Positions 22,982 to 34,238 of a stretch of 64,000 nt of DNA are shown here, piece by piece (the first letter of the stretch is position 1; each line of letters begins with the position of its first letter). The DNA lies in contig QZCP01000070.1 in NCBI GenBank assembly GCA_003956705.1, positions 65,768-129,767 on the forward strand, written 5' to 3'. Below the pieces are notes generated by a model, which did no database searches, was not told where the DNA came from, and was given only the letters and a program-made list of their open reading frames with translations. This DNA is from Brevipalpus yothersi (lineage: Eukaryota; Arthropoda; Arachnida; Trombidiformes; Tenuipalpidae). A program made the position numbers and the translations under genes.

Positions 22982-25900
22982 ATGGATCTCAGGTTTTTGG
23001 TTCTCGTGTGCCTTTTCGCCGTTGGCACCAATAGCCGCGGTATTCCAGTCTCTTCGGTAGTTGAAAACGGTAAATGTGTCCCCGAATCTTGCCAGGAAAA
23101 CGATGTGCTCCAGTACAAACCCGGAAAATCATATGTGTACAAGTATCAAACACGAACCAAGATCAGTCAATGGAACTCCGAAGTGAAAGTCTCTGGTGAG
23201 GCCATCATCACAAAACACAGTCCGTGCGAGTACTCATTGAAGGTAAGAAAAAAATTGTAATCAGTGAATGTGAAATATTCTCTTTCTAGTCAAGAGAGAA
23301 TTTTGAGGAAGTTTTTTTCTAAATCAATTGTGCTCTACAACTCAATCTTCCATCATGATAGTTTGGTGTTATCCATTCTTTTGCATCAGTCAGCTGCTAC
23401 GAAACAGTTTCCACATCAGATTCCCTCCTCTTGGAAACTTTTCTTATCGTTCTTTCATCACAGTTCTGAATTTTGAGATGTCAAAGATTCTCAATATCGA
23501 TAGATATGCTTCTACTTACCCTATCAGTCCGAAACTTTCTTGGAGGCAATCATTTCGACAGCTATAATGAATGGAGCTAAGCCAGAGATTCGGTCTTCTG
23601 AAAATCGAAATTCAAGAATGAGAATTAGAGACAAAATTCGTGATACATCAGTGTTCTGATTATGAAGAGCTTTTCATCTACTCCATATTTTTCCTCCTAC
23701 TTAGTTGATTTTGACATGAGAATCAAGATTTGACATGTATCTAGTTTACCATCTTTCAAGAGTTTACGCGCTTCTTTGTTTCAAGTGATTTTTTTTCCAA
23801 TCCAAATCGATTATCAGTTTTCCTCTCTCTTACATCATTTCTTGAGTAGCTCATTCACCTCACCTGTGTGTAGATGTTTGTTGAAACTGAAGAAAAAAAA
23901 GTGATAAGATTATCCTGTTGTTCAGGTCCTTTGAGTACCTTGTTAAGAAGAGGACACAAGAGATGTAGATGATCAGTGTTAACAAATCAATACATTTTGT
24001 TTTGATTAAACATTTTATCGTATTAAGTGTTGAAGGATGTCTGATCTGTCTCAGCTATATATAATATTCAGTTAATCATTCAAGTTTACAAATTATAGGT
24101 GGAGATAATAAGTTATACTTACATTAATCAATACATTCTCAATTATGATTAACAGCTCGCCCAGATTGTTGTCGATGGTCCCAAAGACGCTTCACAGCTT
24201 GCTCAAAAGCTTGAGGCTTCGGTCTCTCGCTTTACCAACAAGGATGGATTGATTAACGAAATCTGTCATGAACAAGCTGAGGAACCATGGGTTGTAAACA
24301 TCAAGAAAGCCATCCTTTCGGGTCTCCAAATCTCTGTCCAATCGTTGGAACGAGGAGTTCGCACTACTCGGGAACGCGATTTGATGGGTGATTGTGAAAC
24401 TACTTACGAAAATATGGGTGAAAGCTACAAAGGTATCACTTTGAAGAAGACCAAAAACTTGATGAGCTGTCGAAATCGATTCACTGATTCATTGGCTTCA
24501 ACTTGGGATGTTCTCATGAGCTCCCCTCGATATGAGCACGAATGTATCCTCCAGATCAATTCGAAAGATATTATCGTCGAGTCCAGATGTAAGCAAGCAT
24601 CACGAGGAAAATTGAGTGAAAAATCAATCTTGGAACTTGTCTTCAAGGAAGAAAAATCAGCATCCTCTGAGCTATCTACAGACATCTCTGGATACAAGCG
24701 AACATCACTTCTATTCACTCCTCAACCATGTACCGAGAAGACTTTCGAACATCTCCAATCAATGATCGAAGCTCTTGCTTTCGACACCGAAAACGAAGTG
24801 AAACCAAATGCTGCTCAAAAATTCCGTCACCTAGTCCGTGCCTTTAAGAATACCAAATACGAGACTCTCAAAAAATTGTGGGCCTCAGTTGAACAGAACA
24901 AAATTTCTGGAGATTCTCGACGAATCAATAAACTCTTCCTCGAAGCTCTACTCCAAAGTGCCTCAGGACCTGCACTCAAACTTGCTGTTGTCGATCTTTA
25001 TCCAGCTGGAAAAATTTCGGCAACTCGAGTGAAAGCTATGGTCCATGCTCAAGCTCTTCGAACTGGACATGTATCAAGCGAAACTATCCACGCCATTATT
25101 GCTCTTCTCAAGAGTGACATTACCATGCACCAGTCCTACTTTGGTCTTACCGCTGGAATCCAGAAGTATCTCAACCAAGGCCACAATTCTGCCATCGCAA
25201 CTGAAGCCCTCCGATTGATTGTTGACAAAATTGATGTCAATGATTATAAGGTCGCCACCATCATCGTCCGTGCTCTAGGCAATGTCCAGCTTCCAGATGA
25301 GAAGGTTGAACAGAAACTTTTGTCTCTGGTTGATCAATCAAATGCTGAGTTGGCTGTCGCTGCCATCGATACTCTAGGCAAAGTATATCCTCGTGGAAAA
25401 GCTCACCAACTTTTCGAGAAAGTAATCAAAAGCCGATCCTATCCAATTGAAGTAAGAATCACCGCTTTCAGATACTACCTTCGAGGTCTTGAAGGTGATG
25501 ATCTTGACAAGATTGTCCGAAGCATCCCAGAATCAGACTCAAACATGAAAGACTATGTCTACTCATACCTCAACAGCAAAGAGTCAACCATGAATCCAGA
25601 CTATCAGGGTCTTCGAATTGAGATTGACCGAGCCCAGAACGTTGAATTGAAGGCTGACAAAAAATTCTCACGCTCACGACACTTTTCCACCTCACGACTA
25701 ACCCGAGATGGTCTCATCGGTTTCAACATGGAATCAGATGTGATTGTCGAGGATAACCACAAGGTACCAACCTGGGTCATTTTCAACGCCTCCGTTCCAG
25801 TCCGAAGACAAAACATCCACAGCTTCGAGATCGGTGTCCGTCAAGAGGGTCTTGATGAGATTGCCTCCGAAATGATGGAGAAAGTCCGACAACACAATTG

Positions 25901-28900
25901 GCAATACGCACTCAACGAAATCAAGGAGCGAAAGAACTTCAGTCCCCTGTTGAAAGAATTGAACAACATGAAAAATGAGATGAAATCAAAGATTTCTCGC
26001 AACGGAAAACTATCAGTTTACGTTGAGATGAATGAACAAACCATCTTCTACTTGAATGGTGCCCGAGACAGCAAACGATCAGCATCCCGACCAACTTCTG
26101 ATCCAATTCGAGAACTTCTTGCTGGCACTCAAGGTATTAGCAGCATTTTCGCCTCAACTTTGGCCAACTATGATGTTGCCTATCCTTTGATGAGTGGTCT
26201 GGAAATTCATTACTGGCACGCTAGTGCTTTTGTCACTGGTCTCAAGTCAAACCTCCTCACCTCAGGAACTCGATACTTCTATCCAAACTTGGCTGCCGAC
26301 TATGAAATCCGATACGATCTTCGTATGGGCCGAAAAGTTGGTGGAGAAGTACGAAACTATACTCTCAGCTCCAACTTCTATGTTCGATATGAAAAATCTT
26401 CCGCCAAGGGTCAATACTTCAACCTCACTCTCCACGTACCAGAACCCGAAATGGACTGGCTCCGAATTGAGTCCCACTCTTACAACCGAAAGAATGATGG
26501 TATGCTTGTTGAAAACAAACCATCAGTACGAAAAGAAAATATGTGCCTCAAAACCCATGAATTCATTGGTGTTCAAATGTGTGTCCACCAAGAACTCTCA
26601 GGACTCAGCCACGGCTGGCTCTATCGAGTCTACACCAAGAAAACCGATTCAGGCATGAACAAAATCGTCTTCTCATGGATGAAAAACAGTGAAAATGAGC
26701 ACATCTTCTCCTTCGATACTCCCAACTCTGTGGTTCCACGAGCTGTTGAGCTTCGATTGAAGAAAGATCTCCGATCTGGCCGAGACAAGGAACTTCGAGC
26801 ATCCATTCGAACTCCAAAACTTCAACTCGCTGCTGAAGGTATGATCACCAAGACTGATGATAAGGTTGCCGTTCCAATCAATATTATTGTCAACAAGAAG
26901 ACCCACACCGTTCGACTTGAGCTATCCCGAAGCCGAAATGATGCCAAACTTCGAATCACTTCACCAAAACTCGCTGAGCCTCTTGACTATGACATTCAAG
27001 TCAGCAAATCATCAAAGGCCATCGATGAGCATTTCGTCAAGATCCACCACAATTCAAAATCTGGTAAACGAACTCAAGTTCTAATGGTCCGAGCTTCACC
27101 AGAAAGCTGGAAATCAGTGAATGACTTCAAGGGTGTATTCCAAGTTGAAGCCAACTGTCCACACGCTGGAAACCTCCTCACCATGTCCCACACCATCTCT
27201 CGAAGCCAAGAATATCCCGCCAAAGTAGACAGCCAAATCTCTTACCTCAAGAAGGGCAAGCAACAACAGGCCAGCCTTAACGCTGCTGTTCGTGACTTGT
27301 CCACTGACAGTTTGATGAACTACCGAATTAGCGGTGCTGCTGAATCATCTGAACTCGAAAACAAGGGTGTCAAGCTTCAACAGGACATCTCATTCAGTTC
27401 TACCTTCTTGGACAACAAACTCGACGTTGCATGGGGCAAGAACTACAAACAATCCAACACTCTATCCATGAAACAAAAGGCTAAACTTAATCTCAGTCAA
27501 TTGAAGAAGGAGATCACTTCATCAATGGAAGTTGTGTATGAGCCGCAAAATCTTCACCACAAAGTGGAAGCTTCATTCATGCGAAACCGAGCAAACGATC
27601 TTACCAATGATAAATTGAAAATTAAACATGAGGACTTGAAAAATCAAGAGAAGAATCACGAAATTATCTTCGAAAGACAACGAGCTGAAACTTCAGTTGA
27701 CTACAATTTGAGCTGGAGATGTCCACGAGGAGTGAAGACTGTTGTAGCACGCGGCCAAAAAGTCGATGCAACCAACTACAAACTCTCTGGCAAATATGAA
27801 GACTCAAAAGCCCAATCAAACCCTGTCTACGAACTCAAGATGACCACCAATTTGAAGCCAGTTGATGTGAGTGTTGAGATCTTGAAATCAAACTCACGAA
27901 TCATTCGAGCTCGATCAACTTACGACATGAAGCGATCTGATGATGTCAGCATGACTACCGAACTTCACTACAAAGAGAAACAAATTCTTAAGGCATCAGC
28001 ATCACGAAAACAAAAGAAAATCGAAGCATCTGTTGAGTCAATCCATGGACACTCAGCTGATGTGAAAGCCGAGATCGACCGACAAGTAGTTTTCGATTAC
28101 AAGCGAGAACAGCAACCAGTCTATCAATTTGTTCTCATCAAGAACATTGGTGCTACTGGTGTGATCTATGACATCAAATCACTTACCAAGCGAGGAAGCA
28201 AGGTTGTCCCAGACATCCTCTTCTACATTGAGCCAAGCAAATTCGATTATGATCTACAAGTGAAAGGAGACTATTATGACTTCTCAAGCAAGGGTCAAAA
28301 ACTTCGACAATCTCCCAAAGCATCTTTCTCAGTTGCTTTTGACTGCAAGAAACACCGAAATGTCCACAAGACTGAGTTTGTCCATGATGACAAGAAATGC
28401 TTGTTGACCAGTAAGACTGCCATCGCTGGTAATGTTATCTACGAATTCCGAGCTATCCGAGAAAAGACCCCAGAAGGCAAACAACGCACTTTGAAATTCA
28501 AGGCACCAAACACTCTTGACTTGGTGGCTTCTCAATCTGTCACCTCAAATGAGGAGAAATTCAACATCACCATGACCGGCAAGCGAGATCTTGAGTTCTC
28601 TGTGGTAACTCTCAAGAACCCAATGAATGTTCGAGGCCGACGATCAATTCCTGCCGAGCCTAAATCAACCAAAGTTCGATTCATCTACAAGTCAAAGGAA
28701 TCAGACAAGACCTACAAAGCATTCGGTGAATACAAAAACTCACCCAAAGCTCTACGACTCACCAGCATCGAGTTCACTCAAGGAGGTCAACGAAAATTCT
28801 TGGGAAGTGCCAACATTGCCCGAGACTCTCCTCTATCCGTTCGTGTTTTGGCCAAGGGTCAAAGTGTTGACCTCGAAGTTAACCCATGGACTGAGCAGAA

Positions 28901-31772
28901 AACCATGAAATTTGAATACAAGACCACCGCTGCCCAAGGTAGCCTAAGTGGTAACTTGAAAGCCCAGAACAATCAAATTAAGATCCAAGGACGAATGAAC
29001 CATGAGAACAAGAAGCGAAAGGAACAAAAATTGAGCGCCAACTTTGACACTGATCTGAAGATTGCTGAGAATGCTTACGAAGGTGATGTGAAAATGGAAT
29101 GGCAACATCCTCGATCATCTGGTCAACAAAAGATGATTGCATCAGTTAAGATTCCCAAAGTGACTACTGGACCTGTTGAGATCATTTTCAATACCAATAA
29201 TTACGAGAGCCGATTGACACGAAGTGTTTCATCAGCTCGCGGTAAAACTATTGAGAAAATTGTTCTCTCCAGCACCAAGAACAGCCAAAAAGTTATTGAA
29301 TTCCAGTTGACTGCCACCAAAGAGGATAGATTCTACCAGATTACAGCTGATATCGATTCTGCCAAATATCCACGATACCAAGGAATCAATTACTTGATTA
29401 AATTTGATGACAAAAAGGGAGCAAATGGATTTGACTTCGAGATCAAACGCTCAAAGGATTCCAAAGTATATCGTTTCAATTGGAATGGACAAAAACAAAG
29501 TGACATCATGAAACATCTCTTGACATTTGAGGGATACTTCCAAGATGGTACTCCTGGTAAACTTGTGATCAAATTGGCTTCCCTTGAATCATCTGAATTG
29601 CTCCAGTTTGATACCAAACTGTTCAAGAACAACGATGAGCATTCACACTTCGAACTTGAGCTTCCTTTGGTTAGCCTCAAGAAAATCATCTCAAAAAGAG
29701 GACACGCCAAATTCACCTCAAAATCCATGAAATCAGAAGCCTCAATTGAATTCAGTGTTCCAGCTAAGGACAAAATCTTGATCCGAGCCAATGGAAAGCA
29801 TGGAGACAAAAAGATGACCTACAAACTCGAATTGATGGACGGCAAAGAATTCCGACCATATGGTCTTGAGAAAACTTTCGACAATTCTGCTCTCTTCCAA
29901 CAAGAACTCTCTTTTGATGAGCAAACTTTCATTGATCACAAAATTTTGATTGGTGCCAAAGTTTTGGCAGCTAACTTGAAAATCGGAAGCTTTGAAACTC
30001 TCAACACTCTTGCAGCACCAGAACGCAGTGAACAAGTGAAACTTGTCAGCAAAACATGCTTCCAAAATGAAGGTCGATGTGCTAAACTCGCTGTTCTACG
30101 AAATGAGATCAATCAATACGAACGAAAGTACGATATTGATTTCAAGCTATTGGAAAACTCACGAGAAACTGATAAGATTCAATCTGTGGTCGAATACAGT
30201 TTGAAACCTGAGAATGAACGATTATCAGCTCTTGCCACCATCAAGGAGCGAAAGTATGGTTTCGATGCTCAACGAATTGTATCCTCCAACAATCGATTAG
30301 TCAAAGTGAAAGCTATTCTTCCAGAACGAACTCCCGAAATGCGCATTGAATATCAACCAAGTGCCAATGGAATTGTGGGCAAAGCTATCTTCTATCACAA
30401 TTTGGAGAAAACTGCCGAAAAATTGGTAATCAATTTTGATCGCAAATTCACTCAATCCGGCTCACAACATGTGTATGACTACACAGTCATTCTCAATCAT
30501 CAATCAATCAAAGAGCCACTTACCATCAAGAGTAAATATGTTATCCATAAGAAAACTGGTGATTCTTCCTACTTCGGTCTCGAAGGTCAGGATTACTCGA
30601 TCACCCTTTCTCATGGCCAACAAAAGCTTACCTGGGAAAGCAATTGGCTGATCAAGAACAACAAATTCAATTATCGATTCCGATTGTACAGTGGAGATGA
30701 GAAGATTGATTTCGGTTGTGTCGGTGGTCGTGAGTGGATGAAACGATTGTCCAGCAAGCGATCATACGAGTGTCATTGGGTTGATCGAAATGGTCGAAAA
30801 CAGATCATGAAGAAAAATCAGGAAATGACTTTGGAAAAGGAATCCGAAAAATTCTCTTTCCTCAAGCAAATCAAGAATCCATTCATGGAATACAAGCTTG
30901 CCGGTAAAATTCATCTTGCCGACTTATTGAATCTTGCTGAATTCGATCTCACCTTCTTCGATGGCTCAAGTCTTAAGACCAAAATGTCTGTGGAAACTGT
31001 TGATGATGCCAAATGTTTCGTGATGACCACCAAATCAGATCGAAACTCACAGGTATACAAACTACGATCATGTGTCAATCTACGACCTCGTGGTGATCAG
31101 CCACTATTCACTCTCAACATCAACGAAGAGGGTAAAGAGGAACAAATAGTCTCATTCAGAATCGTTCGAATGGCTGAATTCGCACGTGATTTCAAAGTTA
31201 CTCTCAAATGGAATCCTCAATCCGTCACTGATACTCTGGTAAGTGATCAAGAAAATTTATTGATTTGCATGAAGTGAATTCAAATTCAAATTAATTCATT
31301 GTGATTTTTTTTCTTCTTCTCCTCACAGCTCGGTCTCATCAGAGCTTATGAAAACAAAGCCAAGCAACAGAAACTGTTCGCAGAGGAAAGCAAGCGTGAA
31401 ATTATCCATAAGCTAGAAATCGTCAACGAATACAGCAAAAAAGTAATTAATCCAATGAAATCATTCTGGGACAAAGAGAGAGATAATCTTGTTCGAGAAA
31501 TGGCCCCAGAACTCAAGGCACTCGAAAAGATAATGCCTCAACGATCTGGCCGTTTCGCTCGATCAGTGATTGTTGATGATTCTTACTATCGACGATCATC
31601 TGTTTGGGAAGAAATGACTTCACCAATCACTTTCGAATGGGTTGTCAAGGATCTAGATGGTGGTGAAATTGAATTCATCATTCGCAATGTTGAAGCAAAG
31701 AAGGTTCCATCCGCTATCATCAAGGAACTATCAAGCCTCTGGTCATCCACAAAAGCCAGCTATGGTTACTAA
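22982..31772 (+). CDS. large lipid transfer protein (apolipophorin/vitellogenin-like), copy B
   Basis: Three exons, 22982-23242, 24156-31238 and 31329-31772, all in phase 0, give 2595 residues. The architecture is that of copy A: signal peptide, lipoprotein N-terminal domain to about residue 650, then a long beta-rich lipid-binding region without a recognisable von Willebrand D domain. The exon 1 proteins are identical between copies. The C-terminal ~930 residues, from about 29,135, differ throughout but keep motifs such as FGCVGG-EWMK, ECHWVDRNG and FEWVVKDLDGG. Furin-type sites are RGRR (1580-1583) and R-F-A-R|S near the C-terminus. Both copies are uninterrupted, so both are probably expressed. 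The family carries lipid in haemolymph or to eggs. Large single exons of this type can be hard to assemble, but the diverged tracts show that this is not an assembly duplicate. Confidence 0.92.
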
Positions 31773-31845
31773 GTCGATCATCATCATGACTTTATTTCTA
31801 AGAAAATTTTAAAAATTTACCATCAATTCCAAACATTCCGTTTAT

Positions 31846-31915
31846 CATCCTCTCTCTCTCTCTCTCTTTCTCTCTCAACTGTCCATTCTTTCTCTCTCTC
31901 TCTCTTCTCTCTCTC
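31846..31915. repeat. imperfect (CT)n tract in the lipoprotein B 3' untranslated region
   Basis: Three CT runs, interrupted by short unique sequence, lie between the stop codon and the polyadenylation signal. Copy A has only a short CT-rich stretch (on its strand) in the corresponding place. Confidence 0.85.
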
Positions 31916-31962
31916 AATCGCTCTGATCTAACCATGTAGAACCACTCGCTCTGTATTCGTTA

Positions 31963-31968
31963 AATAAA
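31963..31968 (+). terminator. polyadenylation signal of lipoprotein copy B
   Basis: AATAAA lies about 190 bases after the stop codon, in the same context as the signal of copy A. Confidence 0.75.
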
Positions 31969-31995
31969 GCGAATGTCTGCTGATCTGTGTAAATT

Positions 31996-34238
31996 GAATT
32001 CTGTATGATATCTTATCGACAAAAATTCTACAATAGAAGACAAAAATTTTGACTGTATTTGAACATGGGGACAAAGAGTCAATGCCACTTCCAAGCGCGA
32101 TTATTTCATTGATTCACGTATTGGTCCAAAGTGAGATCTCTTCGATTTTCAACGTGTCCTAAAATTTATCACGCTTCCAGAAGCTGAGCGAAATTTTTAC
32201 TTTTAATCATTGCATCTTACCAAAGTAAGGTCAAAAATTTCATTTAGTATACCCACGTTTTCTCGGTTTTCATAGTAGGTAACGCTTTTCAGGTACGCTG
32301 TCGATTAGATTCTTGAATGTAAGCCGTAGTACAAGTGTAAGTAAAGAGATTCTCGAAGTCAAACGAAACCAGCTTGGACTCTGTTGATCATTAGAGGTAG
32401 TAAACTGATATTCTCCTGATGTGCCTCACTTTTTCATTCGAATCAATTGTTACTAATGGACAGGTAAGGCTAAAAAGATTGCAGTTCGACCATAAGTATC
32501 CATGTGTATCCATTGTTTCCAAGAGTGCATACGATCTCTTAAGCTGAACAATTTTATTATTATCATTATCAACAAAGATAAAAAGCCTCTTCAATTACAC
32601 TTGACGATAAGGCAATAACACTGTTGGAGGTAAGTTTCTTTAGGTGTATATCACTTGCTCAGCGTAAATGAGAGTTGAATGAAACTTTTCTAATAATCAC
32701 TAGATATAATTTTTCAATCAGCTCCATAATGAGGTCAATCTAGAATCAAAAAACTTCCTCATTCAATCTGTGCATAAACACCTTTTTCATCCAATTTATG
32801 GAAAATATACAATGACGCATCGTTTTGAATGAAGTTTTCAGTCAAGTATCATGTAATAAGATGAATGATTATCGTCTTAATGGAATTTTTTCTCTTTCTC
32901 TCTCTTCCAAGTAGTAAGAAGATAAATTTGGGAGCCTAAAGGTGATAAAAGTTTGTAGCCCACTCGATAATTGTGATTTATAATTCTGATGGGGCAATAT
33001 AAGTTGCTCATATGGAACCCTAATTATGGAATATACATATGGAACGCTGATTCGAATGTGTTAAAGCATTTTGTGTTAATATACATGCATGTACTTGCAT
33101 TCAAAAATGAAAAGAGGAAGAATTTTGTTCGACTCGAGCCATTTCGCAATAGCAACAGATGGTGTTTGTATACTTACTCAATCAACTCAATTAACTAGTT
33201 GATCGAGTCTGGAGTCTGATACTAGAGAAAGACTTAAGTAAGGGAAGATTAAGTCGACTAAGATCAGAGTTAGAGCCATCAAATGTATCAAATTCACCAA
33301 AATTTGCCAGAAGGCCAGAAGGAATCTTGAGTACGAGATGGTGATCAGTTTTATTGCTTATAATCTTACTTATCAGCCCATAAATCATCATGACAAGTCG
33401 ATAACGATCATCCAAAGAGAACTTTTCTTGATTGATCATAATTATTTGATTGTTATCAATAGCTCATCAAGCATTCACTTAATTGAGCTTGAGTAGTCAT
33501 TGCCTTACATCAGTGTGTGGAAGTGATACAATTTAAAGATTACGATGATGATGATCATCAGATGAAAAGATAGCCTGAGAATGTGAAAAGAATTCTGCTT
33601 GAGCTCGATTAATTTAAATATTTGATCAATCGAATCAACATGTATCTATTTTCCCTCCAAATTTAAATCTTCAATTGTTGATTGAATAAATTTTACCCTT
33701 TCAACGGGTAATTGATTATTCAGTTCACATAGGGAAATCATGATGAGAACTTTGATTCTTTTTTTTGTAATTAATTGGCACACATTAATTATATACAGCT
33801 GTAATCACACACACACAGAGTTGCCACATACGGCTGAGATTATGCTGGCATAAACGTTGACCTGAGCTATGTTCACTTGATGATTCTCAGATGGGATTGT
33901 TTGAAAGTCCTTGATTGCACTTAATTGATGATCAAATTCATCACATTCTTGCCAATAATCTCAGATATCCCATGCTTTTCAATTGGTTCAATATCATATT
34001 ATTGTGAGAAGAATTTTTTTCTCTCTGTGTTATAAAGCCTTCTAAGTGTTGAAATTCAATCGTTAACTATGCCAGCGGAACAAGATTAATCACATTTTTT
34101 CGTAAACATTTGATTCTTTTTCTTGATACCACATTCTTCCTTTCATCAACACTGTTGTATTACCAAGCTACTAAATAGTGAAAGAATTCGGAGAACTGAT
34201 CAATTAATTCATCTTTCCCTCCAAAAAATTGACGCAAA
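31996..34238. other. intergenic region upstream of beta-galactosidase 1
   Basis: No convincing coding sequence. From about 33,650 onward, parts resemble the sequence upstream of the second beta-galactosidase (about 38,530-38,830): shared words include GATTATTCAG-TCACA and ATATCATATTA-TGTGA. The tandem duplication therefore included the promoter. Confidence 0.55.
34031..34037 (+). promoter_or_regulatory. possible TATA box of beta-galactosidase 1
   Basis: TATAAAG lies 208 bases upstream of the start codon. The distance implies a 5' leader of about 180 bases. No equivalent was found for the second gene. Confidence 0.3.

Larger units (their letters stand above)
22470..31995 (+). repeat. inverted duplication, right arm (lipoprotein copy B)
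   Basis: This arm is the partner of about 930-10,335. Near-identical tracts in these coordinates are about 22,500-23,248, 23,734-24,045, 24,125-24,480, 25,105-26,080, 26,645-27,490 and 27,920-29,135. The sequences between and after them are clearly diverged. Confidence 0.9.
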
